DNA of 64,000 nt from Marvania coccoides (lineage: Eukaryota > Chlorophyta > Trebouxiophyceae > Chlorellales > Chlorellaceae): contig OY978108.1 of NCBI GenBank assembly GCA_963854735.1, positions 248,001 to 312,000 of the forward strand. Reading direction: 5' to 3'. Under the pieces are notes generated by a model. That model was not told the origin of the DNA. It did no database searches and saw nothing but the letters and a program-made list of their open reading frames with translations. Position 1 is the stretch's first letter; each line of letters begins with the position of its first letter. The position numbers and the translations under genes are program-made. Shown here piece after piece: positions 1 to 11,576 of this stretch.

Positions 1-360
1 GCGACGGCGGTGGAGAAGCTGACAAAGGAGCAGCTGGGGGGCCTCCTGGATGGGCCTAGGGATCGGGATACGTTGGTGGTGCTGTACGCGCCCTGGTGCC
101 AGTTCTGCCAGGGCATGGAGATGTCGTATGATCAGTTAGCGAGGGACAATGCTGCCGCCGGCTCTTCGATGCGCGTGGCCAAGTTCCAGGCTGACATCGA
201 GCGGGACTTCGCGGCAGACAGGTTTGGGCTGCAGACCTTCCCCCTGGTCGTGCTGCTGCCCAAGAACGGCGGCGCTGGAAAGTTTGTGAAGTACCCCTCA
301 GAGCGACGGGACACTGAGACCCTGGGGATGTGGGCCAAGACCATGGTGGGGTATGAGTAA
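1..360 (+). CDS. APR: 5'-adenylylsulfate reductase, C-terminal thioredoxin-like domain (5' partial)
   Basis: The open frame runs in from before base 1 and ends at TAA 358-360, so only the last exon or exons are present. The encoded 119 residues match the C-terminal glutaredoxin-like domain of plant-type APS reductase: a hydrophobic strand (LVVLYAPWC), the redox pair in WCQFCQGME, the cis-proline region TFPLVVLLPKN and the family signature KYPSERRD. In plants and algae this enzyme reduces APS to sulfite in the plastid, and this domain takes electrons from glutathione. The active site reads CQFC where land plants usually have CPFC. The catalytic reductase domain and transit peptide lie outside the window. 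An isolated thioredoxin is unlikely because the YPSE-RD motif is specific to APR. Confidence 0.88.
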   Translation, partial: ATAVEKLTKEQLGGLLDGPRDRDTLVVLYAPWCQFCQGMEMSYDQLARDNAAAGSSMRVAKFQADIERDFAADRFGLQTFPLVVLLPKNGGAGKFVKYPSERRDTETLGMWAKTMVGYE

Positions 361-825
361 GTATTGGAGTGTACAACTGCCTTTTCTTGGAATGGGAAGT
401 TTTGAGGGCCACGAGGTGGCGAATTAAACAAACGTTTCTCGCACTCAATTTTTTAGTATTTGCTTTGCTTTGTTTTTTTTGGTTTGATTTCATCTTGGTT
501 TGTCGCGCGTGCTGGTGATCCCATGCGTGGCATACATGAAATTGTGGGGGTTCTTTCCCCCTAAAACGCTTTCTCATTCATTGTTTTTTCTTTCCTTTGG
601 TTTTCTACGTTTCCTACCCAATCGTGAGAAAAGTGAATATCTATTCGCCCCCTTTTTGTCGCTGACATTATTGAAACAGCGCCAGGTAACACCTAGACTA
701 AAGCACCGCTAGAAAAGGAGGGGACAGCGCTGCACAAAATGTCCACTTAATTCTTATTCTGCAGATATGTTTAACATTTTTACAACAGCATTTAAAATAG
801 AACGGGGCAGCTACATATGTATAGT
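361..825. other. convergent 3' intergenic region (APR / U1-70K)
   Basis: This T-rich stretch separates two convergent genes and should hold both 3' UTRs. It contains no convincing coding frame; the short open frames on both strands are T- or A-rich and non-conserved in character. No clear TGTAA signal is seen close after the APR stop. Confidence 0.6.
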
Positions 826-2255
826 CTAGTAGTCGTGCTCCCTGGGCCGCTTGGCATCCCCCCTCTCGTCGATAAACTCTCCTTCCTCCGGCTCATCGTT
901 ATACGCTGCGGGAGGGGGAGCATAGCCTGGAGGAGGCACCGCATTGTAGCCGTCGTCGCCATAGCCGCCACGCTCACGCCTGCGAAAGAAAAAGCAAGAA
1001 AAAGGCAAAAAATAAATGAGAAAAAGCGACGTCCTTAAAAACAAATGCAATTAATAGGCCTGAACCCAGCCCCCAAAAATTGAAATTTGAGCTCAAACAC
1101 AGCGCAGAAGAAGCGGATCAAGAGAAAAATAATTATATACTAACTGTACTGAAAACTACTAAATATATCTCACCCTCTGCTGTCCTCCATGCTCCGCCTG
1201 TCCCTCTTCCTCTCCGAGCGATACCCGTCCCTGCGGTCCCCCCGCTCGCTCCTATCTCGGTCCCTGTACCGCTCCCGGTCCCGATCCGACCGCCCCCTGT
1301 CTCTGTCCCGCCTCTCCTCTCCTCTATGGTCCCCCTCGCGCCGCCTGGCAGAAACGTCCCTCGGCCGCTCGCTGCGCGCCCGCTCCCCGCGGTCCCCACG
1401 GTCGCGGTCCCGCTCCCGCTCCAGGTCCCGCTCAGGCGGCGCGTAGCCAGAGGGCCCTGCTTCCTCGATTCCAGCAGCTTTCAGCACCGCCCGCCGTAAC
1501 TCAACCTTCCGTGGGTCTTTCGGGGGGCGCTCAAGGCGGCTGGCGCCGCGTTTGCCGCCCCCCAGCCGCCGCGGTCGCCACTCCGGCACGGTGCGCCCCC
1601 GTTCGACGTCCACGACGCAACGCTGCCCCTCAATTTTCCTGCCATCGGCGCGCTTGTACGCCTCCTTCATGTCGCTCTTGTGCTCAAACTCCACGAAGGC
1701 GTACCCGCGCGGCTTCCCCGCCTGGTCCTGCACGATCGTCACCCGTTTAATGGGACCATACTCTTCGAATTCTCGCCGCAGCTTCCGCTCCGTGATATCC
1801 AGGGGCAGCCGCCCCACGAACAGCGTTTTGTACGGGTCGCCCTCGATATTAGCGTCTTTGCTGGGGTCCCAGTTGACCAGACCCTCCTCCAGCGCCGCCC
1901 TGCGCTTCTCCGCTGCCTCTTTGACTTGAGCGATTTCGAGCTCCATGCGGGTAGGCAGCTCCAAGCGCACCTGGCGCGCGAGCTCGATGTTGCGGAAGTG
2001 GCGCGGCTCGGGAGGGCGGGTCTCTGCAGCAGGGGGCTCGTACTCGGGATCCGTTGGCTCTGCAAAAATTTCAACGAAAGACGCCACGCCAGTGAGCGGG
2101 AGGGTGGGCTTGCGCTTGCGCATGGGGGGCATGTGGGGCGGCATGGGGCGGGCTCCAAAGAGCTGCAACAAGTGAGGGGGCAGCCCGGTGCGATGCACGC
2201 CCACTGCCTCCTTCAGCCTGTTCTTCTCATCGATCTTTGCCGCAAGGAACGACAT
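826..2255 (-). CDS. U1-70K: U1 small nuclear ribonucleoprotein 70 kDa
   Basis: Two exons on the minus strand, 2255-1174 and 979-826, with a GT-AG intron (1173-980), give 411 residues. U1-70K binds stem-loop I of U1 snRNA and helps define 5' splice sites. The order is typical: an N-terminal segment with LLQLFGARP (about 29-37), the pre-RRM helix ending in NWDPSKDAN, an RRM with RNP2 LFVGRL (145-150) and RNP1 RGYAFVEF (183-190), then DVERGRTVPEWRPRRLGGG, diagnostic for this protein. A long RD/RE-rich tail follows (about 265-385). The last exon adds an acidic, Pro/Tyr-rich end closing in KRPREHDY. The start ATG is followed by a good reading frame, with the usual LLxLF block about 28 residues in. 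Divergent from the Pumilio gene. Confidence 0.93.
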
Positions 2256-2736
2256 CCTGCGCGATGTTGGGAAAGGGGGGGGGGGGGGGGGGGAGGGGGG
2301 TTAGATGATGGTAGATTGAATGTTGATAAATGTAATGGCGTGATCATCAAAGCTTGGGAAGCCCTCGACAAATACAAAAGGTTTTTTCAATCAAGAATCT
2401 TGCACTCACCCGGCTCCCCTCCCGCCCTGCCGTTGTAACGACGAGCGCGACATGGTTTCTGATTTCGGCGCTCAGCCAGCCGTCACGCGGTAAAACAAGT
2501 ACTCTCAAAGAGGACTATTTTTTTTATTTCTGATGATTCGAAATTCAGACAAGGACGACTTGATTAATCCGCGATCTTCAATGATGTTGGGATGCTGAGC
2601 ACTAATCAATTATTTAAAATCTGCGCAGCAAAAGGGAAATTTGAAGAAATTTCTTTTGTTTGCATTTTTTTTGGTTTTTCCACTTTTCAAAACCTCCGCT
2701 GCTTTGGAACTTTTGCATATTCAAATATTTAAAAAA
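2256..2736. promoter_or_regulatory. shared divergent promoter region of U1-70K and PUM24
   Basis: 481 bp separate the two start codons. It contains a run of about 20 G beginning near 2274 and interrupted by a single A, then AT-rich sequence next to the PUM24 start. No TATA box is convincing. The head-to-head layout suggests, by inference, a common bidirectional promoter. Confidence 0.4.
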
Positions 2737-5582
2737 ATGGTGAGCCGTAAGGAGGGCAAGTCGCCCCATGCTGAACCCAAGAAGCGGCCACCACCTGGTA
2801 AATTTGCAGATGGCGGCCAAGCAGCAAAGAAGCAGCGCGTGGAGCGGTCCTCAAAGCCACACGCGGTTGCAGAGAAACCAATGGCCATCCTCACCAAGTG
2901 AGTGCCTCTCTCTGTCAACTTTTTTCACTTTGCAGCATGGCCAATTTTCTCGACACATGCAAGCTCATTTTCGTGCAATTAATACTAAATAACCTTCATT
3001 TTGCAGGAAAGAGAGGAAGGCGGTGTCCAGGGAGCGCAAGGCCCGCAAAAACAAGAACTTCAACCTCATCCAGGAGGCGGCAGCCCTGTGGGAGCAGGTT
3101 CGGCGGCACGACACGCCCGCTGCGCGCCGCTCCGAGCTGGTGACCACCATCCTAAAGAAGGTGGGAGACCGGGTGCCCGACCTGGCGTGCTCCCACACCG
3201 CTTCTCGCGTGGTGCAGGCCTGCCTAAAGTATGGAAACAAGGAGCAGCGGGCGGCGGTGGCCAAACAGCTGGAGCCAAAGCTGCTAGAGCTGGCCAAGAA
3301 CAACTATGGCCGCTTCATCGTGAGCAAGCTCATCGACCTGGCGCCCAAGGACGGCCTGAATGGTAAGATTTTTTGTTTTATTTTGTTTTATTCCGTGTCT
3401 GTTTTTGGATTTAAAAAATAAATACCGTGGCATTCGGCCTGTGATTATCAATACTGCGTTATCTTACTGACTCTCTGGCTGTGCGTTTCCTTTTCCAAAG
3501 GGGGCGCTGGCCATCGTTGAGGAAAAAAGACAACTCGATGAGGCCTGCCCTTCTTTTTCGTCCTTTCCTTCGTTTTCTTCCCTTCTTTTACACCTCGTTT
3601 GGATGGCCCAGATGTGAAACTTGGGGCAGGTCTGCACTGCTGCCTGTTCAGGTCATGACTGGGCCTAAAGCACTCTGAAAACGAGGCTCGTACTTTCATG
3701 CTGGAAGCTCCGTTTAATGGCTTGTCAGCCTTCCAAATCGCGCCACATCCCCTCATTTCCTCAATCTCCACAATTCCTCCTTCTTTCTGCTACTCCCACC
3801 ATAAATTTCCAAATGTTTGCGACTTCTAATTCGTTTATTGCATTTTCCCCCCCTTTAACAGTGTTCCTCAAGGCGTTCAAGGGCAAGGCGGCGGAGATGC
3901 TGCGCCACCCCGCGGGCGCCCATGTCCTCGATGACCTCTACAACGCGGCTTCCGGCGCGCAGCGCAACGCCCTCGCTGCTGAGTTCTACGGCCGTGAGTA
4001 CGCCCTTTTTTCAGGAGGCACCCTCAACAACACCCAAGGTCCGCCCTCCTCCCTGCACGAGCTCATCTCCGCAGTGGAACCCGCCAAGCGACGCGACATC
4101 ATTCAGCACCTAGCAGCTGCCATCGGCCCAGTCATCGAGAAAGGGTTGGTTGACTGTCAGTTGGCCCACAGGCTGATTGCGGAGTACCTGGCGGAGGCGC
4201 CGGCGTCCCTGGTGTCCGACGCGGTGGAGGCGCTGAGCGGGGAGGCGCTGCTGCACATGCTGCACACGCACAGCGGAGCAGCCGCAGCGTGCATGTCGTT
4301 GGCGTACGGTACCGCCAAAAGCAGGAAGAAAGTTGTGCGCACGATGAAAGGGCACGTGGCGGCGGCGGTGATTGACGAATGGGGGCACTTGCCGCTCATT
4401 ACGGCGCTGTCTGTGGTGGACGACACCGCTCTGTTGCGAAAATTCATCGTGTGCGACATTCAGGTGAGCTTTTTGTGGACGGAATATGCGTCGAAATGTG
4501 AAGTTTTTGGTGTGGTTTTTGAATCTGTACAACTTAGAGTGTGTTTGTTAATTTTGAGGGGAAATTGGAGGTGTTCTGTGATGACAATATGTCGACGGGC
4601 GGACTGATTTCTTAGTTGAAGATTGTCGATGTTGAGCAGGCTTGTCCTCCCTCGGGAGGAGGAGCGTGTGTCTGAGAGCTCCCTGAACCGATCCCCCTTT
4701 TCAATCCCCACCTTTATAGCCCCTCAACTAACTATTATCCAAACACTCTTCAAAATTTAACCGGAGATTATTAATTTCGATGCTTTGCAGAAGGACCTGG
4801 GGGAGTTGGTGCCCCACAAGTGCGCCCATCGCATCCTGCTGCAGCTCCTGCACCCCGACTGCCCGCGCTACCTCCCGCCCTCCCTCGCCTCCATCATCCG
4901 CCCTGCCGATAAGCTCACGACATCGCTCTCAAAAATGGCCACCCACGCAGCCGACACCGACTCAGAAGACGAAGAGGAGGACGCAGCAGGCAGCGCAGAC
5001 GAGGCCGCGGTTGGTGGGCCGTTGGGCGCCAGCAAGAAGGACGCCGCCCTGCGAAGAAAGGAGCTGTTGGGCGACGGGCTGGGCGCCGCGCTGGCGGCAC
5101 TGTGCGCTGCGTCTGCATCGGAGCTGGTCGTCACGCAGCACGCGGCGGACGTGGTGGTTGAGGTTTGCCGCGGCGGGGAGGGCGCGGTGCTGGAAGGGGT
5201 GGTAGGCAGTGAGGCTATTGACGCTGTGCACGCTGCGGTGGTGGCAGCGGTGGCAGCAGGCATTGCGGAAGAGGGCAACGGCGCGTTAGGGAACTACTTC
5301 GGCAGCAGGGCGCTGCGGCGGCTGGTGCTGGCGTCCACCGACGAAGGCCCCGCTGGGGCCACAGCTGCGAGGTTTGTCAACGCTCTGTGGCGGGGGGCGC
5401 TGAAGGGGCGGTGTGCGGAGCTGCACGAGAGCCACGCCGCCAAAGTGGTGGCGGCGGTTGTGCAGAGCGGGGCGGACACCGCCAAGCAGGGCGTGAGCAA
5501 GGAATTGAAGAAAGCGGGGGTGAAAGACGTGGCGGCCTGGGCTGCGAAGTTTTTGACGAAGCAGCAGCAGGGCGCGCATTGA
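2737..5582 (+). CDS. PUM24: Pumilio-family rRNA-processing protein (PUM24 / Puf6 / PUM3 type)
   Basis: Four exons (2737-2897, 3007-3362, 3862-4463, 4791-5582) with GT-AG introns in consistent phase encode 636 residues, the usual length for the nucleolar Puf6/PUM3 group. The N-terminus is Lys/Arg rich. Armadillo-like PUF repeats follow, with motifs such as CSHTASRVVQACLKYG, NNYGRFIVSKLIDL and HPAGAHVLDDLYN, and the C-terminal half corresponds to the CPL extension of this subfamily. An acidic Ser/Asp/Glu patch (SEDEEEDAAGS) lies in the last exon. Known family role: ribosome biogenesis in the nucleolus and RNA binding with little sequence specificity. ATG 2737 heads a basic N-terminus and follows an A-rich leader. 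A TGTAA motif is at 5641, about 60 nt after the stop. Confidence 0.88.
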
Positions 5583-6420
5583 AAAAAATGAGTATTTTTT
5601 TTCATATGCCCAACATGTAGTTTGTTGTTGAGTTTCTACATGTAAACTGTTAGAGATTTACAAATTCTAAAGATTTGGAAATTGGGAAGATGTAAAGGTT
5701 TAAGTAAGAGCGAGGAAAAGGCTGGGAGCCTCCAGGATGGATTCGGAGGGGGGTCAACATTCGTCAGGCCTATGCCAGAGCAACGCGAATGAGCTATATC
5801 AAGGGTAAACTGGTATCTGTCAGGATGATCGGGTTATATCAATCAAATTCCAATAAATAGACTGCCTTAATAGTAGCTTCATCTAAATAACAAATTGCCC
5901 ACAATCAAGCAAATCTGCCATTGCGCACAGAACAAGCCGTCACCACCACTCGGTTGGGTGATACGGCAGATACACCCGGCTGCCTATTTTCAGGGGCGCC
6001 AGAGCCCTGGTTTTTTGCCGAAAACAGCGCCTCCATGATCTCTTTGTAGTCCTCGACGTTCAACTCTCCCAGGCTTCGCTAGAATCTCCAGCTTCTTCAT
6101 GTGCCTCAAGATGCATTTTGGGTCCATGCAACTCTCCACCACGTCGCTCAGGCACGCCTGGCGCAGGCTTTTCAGCTCCATGCAGCTTGCAAATGCCATC
6201 GTGCACTGGGTCGCAAAAAGAGCGGTGGGCTAGCGCTCATCTACGCACGCCTGCTAAAAGGAAAAGACGACAGTGAATACATAGTAAAGTAAACGATAGG
6301 ATACCAAACTGGTAGTTATTCACATCAATCTTATCGAGAGGAGGCGGGGAAGTTTGTGCACCAAATGCATGCTCTCCTCGATATGTCCCCAAGAAAGGCA
6401 GAAAAAGGGCCCTCCCAAAA
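5583..6420. other. left flank of the F-box array with degenerate older array sequence
   Basis: After the PUM24 3' UTR the sequence is AT-rich. At about 6350-6388 a stretch (AAGTTTGTGC...CTCCTCGATAT) is recognisable as a diverged copy of sequence lying downstream of gene C in the array units (for example 14015-14056). This implies an older, decayed unit to the left. Apart from this and the minus-strand fragment listed separately, no gene is seen. Confidence 0.5.
5990..6199 (-). pseudogene. frameshifted coding fragment, unrecognised family
   Basis: The minus strand encodes about 45 protein-like residues beginning FASCMELKSLRQAC and running through ILRHMKKLEILAKP. A one-base shift near 6075 then restores a plausible continuation (GELNVEDYKEIMEALFSAK). 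Composition resembles real protein, but there is no clear start, no splice sites at the ends and one frameshift. I read it as a broken gene remnant at the edge of the array. I do not recognise the family. It could also be chance. Confidence 0.3.
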
Positions 6421-7979
6421 AGGCCATGAAGGGAGCGCCACGTGTGGGAAATGCGCAACCCCTGTTGCTCAGAAAAAACTGCTTCATTGACGATAGAATG
6501 CCATTTAAATAAGAAACTTCTGGCGCAAGGCACCCCAGAGGAAACTCAACCAATGTTTCCAGTACTTGCCATACCCTCGGCAGCAACGAGATTGAGAGAG
6601 AGGGCCGACACATTCGACCGTATTGGGCCGTCAAAACTTTGAATTTGAAAGCCAGTCTTCCCACCCGAACTGCTCGTCTACTCTGGTGGACGCTCCATCG
6701 CATGAGGGCGATACCTTGGTCTTCAGTTGCGGAATAAAGGACATTGATTCAGTGCGTGGCCATGAAGAAACACAAATTTTGAACAACGTCGAAAAGCTCA
6801 CCATTTTCTGCACACATCGCAATCTGGTAAATCTGTGTTACGAAGGCGACACGGCATAACGATATTTGGAGCCAGCATGTTTTTCCGGAGATCCACCAAC
6901 CTGGTCGATTCTGAGCTAGAGCTAAAAAAATAAGGTGGTCAGGCATCAAATACTCCAATATAACGCCAGTTTTCAGCACAGAACGCCAGGTGCGCTCTAG
7001 TCATAACCGCATCTCCAATGAAATCGAAATTTTGACCCAAGTCAGCGACAACATAATTTAATAAAAAGTAGACTCGTCATGCTCGGCATCGGTGGCGCAC
7101 TTAGATGCTTTCTTGTCCATTTTTATCGCATCTGATGCATATGCGACACCCAGCACAAAATTTCGGTCGAGGTGGTCTACGCGTAGGCCTGCCTAGGGGT
7201 TCCTGCGAGGGAAAAAAACAATCGAACAGTCTGCCAAGCACCGCCGGGAGGCTGCAGCGACTGCAGCTGCCCGATGCAACTTGCCCACGAACTGCAGGAA
7301 CTAGCGGTAAATCTCAAGAATAACAAACACCAGCGAGGAGAGGACGCGACGCGGGGTCTGGTCGAGGAGGTCGAAATTTGTAGACCGCTCTGGACCTGGT
7401 GAACTGCAGGCCCCTGCGCACTTCCGCGACCCCGATGCTGCAAGTTTTTAACGATCGGCCTCTTGGTTATTAAAATGCAGTCGAAAAAAAAAGAGGGCGG
7501 TACCCAGTCCCCTAATTTCCGGGACCGAAGTCTTGGATTGCGGGCTCGACAAGGGCAAATCTTTGCGCCGCTAACACGCTGGGAGTATATGTTACCTAGT
7601 AATATTTAAATTACTTCAAGCCAATTGACGGAATCCATGGGAAACAGTTGGTGGCACAACCACTCTTTTGTGGTTGGGGCAGATGCGCGGCTGGTGCTTT
7701 TTTGCCTGCTTCCGAGCCCGTGCTCGTTAATTTGTACTGTGCCATGAAGTACAAGGCCTAGTGCATCTTTATTTTCAGACAAAATCCCCCCTTTGCGCCC
7801 CTCTTCAAGAAGCTTCCCCAGCACCCCAACGGCTTCTTATTTATCCCAGAGCATATGCCCTCTTCGCCTAGCTTACCAGCGACAAGCAGGCGAAAAACGC
7901 ATTCCATTCAAGTTGACAGCGGTTCCGGCAAAGCAACGCGTTCTTTTGCATACCTTTGGGCACCGGCGCTGAATGAACT

Positions 7980-8954
7980 ATGGATTCCACCGTTGCATCT
8001 TTGGTTTTCAGGCGCCTGCCTCTCCAAGACCTGCTCCACGCACGCCTGGTGTGCCGGGAGTGGCGCCTGGTGTGCAAAAATGACGACGGCCTTTGGCAGG
8101 AGCAGGCCTCGGTTGTATGGGCGTCCAAGCGCTACGTCTTCTTCTGCACGGTGTCAGGTTGGGAGGAGAGGCTGGTGAGGTCATGTCTGGATGCGCGGCG
8201 GACGGTCATCCGGATGCAGGAGGAGCTGTGCTACTTCGACTGGGTGTTCAGGTAAATTGTGGATATTTTGGGGTGGGCGGGCACTGCCGTCAGCAAACCT
8301 TAAACCTTGCAAAATTACACTGTTCAGTTTCTGATTTCTATTCCAATATAACTGCACGGCTTTAGTTCATTTGCGCTCAATGAACTTTTGCGTTGCAGGC
8401 TGAAAGACATTCCCTTGAGCACTCTGCTGCGCATGTTTCCTACCGCTGTCAATACTGATGGAATGGTGGACAGCGCCGCAGACATTGAAGACTCGAGCCG
8501 TGCCCATTTGCTGCGCCGCAGGTTCTCACCAAACGGCCGCATTGAAAATAGCAGCGGCGACCTCTTGGGAAGGTAAGAAACGAAGAAAGTCAGCCACCAC
8601 GCATACGACATTTCGTTCTTTCCAAGATGCATTGGTAGTACAAGTCGTAGCCCATTTGACATGTTGTGTTGCGCTCTCTCGTGTCTGCTCTCAACTCAAT
8701 GCTACCACTCACTGGGCATGGTTATGACGTGAGCTCCTTGCAGGTACTACGATAAATGGGCTCTCCGCACCGATCCCGCCACCGGACAGGTCTTCATTCT
8801 CCTCAACAACGCCTATCCAGCCACAGTCACGCGGACGCCAAGTTGGGGGTGGCGCATTGAGGTGGACGACGCCGTGTTCGTGGCAGACCTGCCCACTGAT
8901 GGCCCCCGAAAGTACGATATTGATGCTTACGAGCCTGGAGCCATGTTAATGTAG
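7980..8954 (+). CDS. F-box protein A1 (array type A)
   Basis: Three exons (7980-8251, 8399-8572, 8744-8954), both introns phase 2 and GT-AG, encode 218 residues. Exon 1 is an F-box (LVFRRLPLQDLLHARLVCREW, shown in part) that should bind SKP1 in an SCF ubiquitin ligase. Exon 2 is a linker ending in LRRRFSPNG. Exon 3 is a conserved unit starting YYDKW and centred on WGWRIEVDDA, which I do not recognise; by position it is the likely substrate-binding part. The F-box lacks the usual leading LP-E helix, so an upstream exon is possible, but ATG 7980 is the first in frame. Intron 1 begins with the B-type sequence GTAAATTGTGGATATTTT, unlike A2 and A3. TGTAA at 9043 is a likely poly(A) signal. Confidence 0.82.
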
Positions 8955-9535
8955 TGACCTGTGTGATTTCCTTTTCCTTTTCGGACTTTTAGGTGAAGAG
9001 GCTTGGTGGAGGTCCGACCTCCGAGAGAGTCTCTGGAGGAAATGTAATTTGTTTTTAAGCGAGTGTGTGTGCATGTATTTCTCAGCTTTGACGTTCATAA
9101 AACGAGCGCGCTTCATTTAAAATCCCAGTTGTATCAGCATCTTCATCTTTTATCACCGCTGCCTTCCTTCATTCGTATGTCCGCTGTGCATTTGCAATTT
9201 TTCAAGACATCTTCCTTCGCATATCATTTTTTACTTCCAGCTTTATTTCGTTTATCTATTTTGTTTCTACTCTTGCTGATTTTATGTTCGTATGTTTATT
9301 TTTTTTTTCAAAAGTATTTTTTCATATATATATGTATGCGTGCGTGCGCTTTTCCTTTTATTGATGGGGTTTTACGAGAAATGAATAGAATAACACGGCA
9401 ATTCTTTTCATATTTATCTCCTTTTTTTTCATGCTGTAATCTGTAACGCATTTCAGCCGTTGAAGCTGCGGCGGCAATATCTACGGCTCGGCAAATCAAC
9501 AGCGTCTCTCCTCCCACGCTTTGCATTTTGGTAAC

Positions 9536-9876
9536 ATGCTTCAGCGCGTCACCCGTGCTTCTCCAGACCCAAACATGATGAAAGCTCGACAATTAAAAAG
9601 TCGGCGGGTTGCTGTCTCGGAAATATTAAAAGTTCTCCAAGCCGCTGTATCTGCCCAGCATTTCCATTTCATGGGATTCCGTATATGGTGTACCAGGTGA
9701 GACCGTGGGGTATAGCGAGCCGTTGATTTAAATTGCAGGAGCACAATGAAACGTATTTTGCCGACCGTGCAGCACAGAGGCTCAAAACTTCACATCTGCG
9801 CCCCCACCGGTGCATTGAAATGCCAGAGAAGGCGGCGTTAACAGATTTGATTCCACTGTGGCCTTTGCCTGTGTAG
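9536..9876 (+). pseudogene. candidate small two-exon gene X, unit 1 copy, frame broken
   Basis: The homologous exons in units 3 and 4 splice into a 96-residue frame. Here exon a (9536-9696) carries 8 extra bases before the donor (GTATATGGTGTACCAG in place of TGTCCCAG), so joining to exon b (9739-9876) shifts the frame. Exon b itself still ends in the same TAG. If X is real this copy is inactive; if X is a chance frame, the indel is neutral. Confidence 0.3.
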
Positions 9877-10637
9877 TCTCAGATAGAAGGCTTCTGTCTG
9901 CGTCTTGCACGGCACCGACTGCCCGGTGAAGAATGGCAGCGAGGGGGCCAGGCGCAGGTGATGCGGCCGGTGATCGTGGGTGCCGTTCAAGTTACTTAAC
10001 TAGATAGTTGGATAGTAGTACGAAAGAAGACGACAACGTCGCGTAGTCGAAGCGACTCCGAAGTGGTAAGGATTTACCCGACACCCAAGACCATGAATTT
10101 GAGGCTCTGACGCTCGGCACAGAGCGATGTTTGAGTCAGTCATATCATTTTGATGGCTGCGTAAACGATTTAGATTAGAGAAGCGCCGGCGGAAGGGAGG
10201 CGGTACGCTGTAAGGGACACGATGTCCTTCAGCCACGAATTTCGGCCTAAACAAAACTGAACGTGTTCTGAAATCACAGTTATACCCCAACTGCTAAATA
10301 ATACGCGTACCAATATTGCAAACAAAGGCCACAAATCGAGCCAGCCAGTTGTATAGGCAGATGCAGACTCAGTCTGAGACTGCGGTTTTCTCCTTATCTA
10401 AGGGTTCTTAACAAACTAGTTTATCAGTAAATTGAGTATATATAGTCTAGTAAGCGAAGAAGATTAGGCAACTCGACGAACCATTGCCCCGTTTCCCCCC
10501 CCCCCCCCTTTTTAGTCGTTCAGTCGAATTTGTATTTACTTTGGGGGTGCTCTGGCCCTTGACCGCATTTCGCCACTTATATATATCATCACGACGTGTT
10601 CAGTACCTCGCGCAATAGCGGCTCAGAGAAGCGCCGC

Positions 10638-11576
10638 ATGTTTCCCTCAGCTGCCGTTGGAAATTTAGGGGGTAAAAGAGACCCCAACATTTTGTCATTA
10701 ATTTTCAGGCGCCTGCCTCTCCAAGACCTGCTCCACGCACGCCTGGTGTGCCGGGAGTGGCGCCTGGTGTGCAAAAATGACGACGGCCTTTGGCAGGAGC
10801 AGGCCTCGGTTGTATGGGCGTCCAAGCGCTACGTCTTCTTCTGCACGGTGTCAGGTTGGGAGGAGAGGCTGGTGAGGTCATGTCTGGATGCGCGGCGGAC
10901 GGTCATCCGGATGCAGGAGGAGCTGTGCTACTTCGACTGGGTGTTCAGGTAAATTGTGGATATTTTTTGGGGGGGGGTCTGCTTTCAGCAAACCTGGAAC
11001 CTTACAATTATAATATTTGCACTGGTTCTCTGCATCAATTTATACGAATCGACTCCTTCTCTCGCTTCAGGCTAAAATCCAGTGCTTTAAGCACGCTCCA
11101 GCTCATGTTTCCTGCAGCAGTGGAGACTGGTGCACCACGTGGAATGATGGGGGAAAGTGATGCAGACCCGGCTGCCGATGTCCAGCTGCTGCGCCGCAGG
11201 TTCCTACAAAATGGGAGCATTGAAAACGTGAGCGTCGACCTCATGGGAAGGTGCGCTACAATTAAGAAATTTTCCCGGACAACAAATAAATAAATATTCG
11301 TACCCATTCCATGTCATCCTTTTTTATACAACATTTAATTGTTTCTATAGATATTACGATAAATGGGCTCTCCGCACCGATCCCGCCACCGGGCAGGTCT
11401 TCATTCTCCTCAACAACGCCTATCCAGCCACAATCACGCGGACGCCAAGCTGGGGGTGGCGCATTGAGGTGGACGATGCCGTGTTCGTGGCAGACCTGCC
11501 CATTGACGGCCCCCAAAAGTACGATATTGACGTTGCAGAACCTGGAGCCATGTTGGAAGAAAAACCCGCCTGCTAG
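10638..11576 (+). CDS. F-box protein B1 (array type B)
   Basis: Three exons (10638-10948, 11071-11250, 11351-11576), phase-2 GT-AG introns, 238 residues. From the Arg-Arg of the F-box to the end of exon 1 the DNA (about 245 bp) is identical to gene A, and exon 3 is nearly so (YYDKW...WGWRIEVDDAVFVADLP). The first 20 residues (MFPSAAVGNLGGKRDPNILS) and exon 2 (ending VDLMGR) differ. The C-terminus is longer than in A (EEKPAC). Start ATG 10638 is the first in frame; a GTG at 10596 is less likely. TGTAA at 11691 is 115 nt after the stop. Probable SCF substrate adaptor; the target is unknown. Confidence 0.82.

Noticed and set aside
8000..8010. TTTTCAG before the shared A/B block taken as a 3' splice site with a hidden upstream exon
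   Set aside because: The same bases encode the Val-Phe-Arg of the F-box, and genes C and E encode Val-Phe-Ser at this position, matching the canonical F-box. It remains a possible cryptic acceptor but is better read as coding.
9063..9446. 127-codon plus-strand frame (and its copies at 18616 and 26609)
   Set aside because: Phe/Leu-rich translation of T-rich 3' flank, no splice or domain support.
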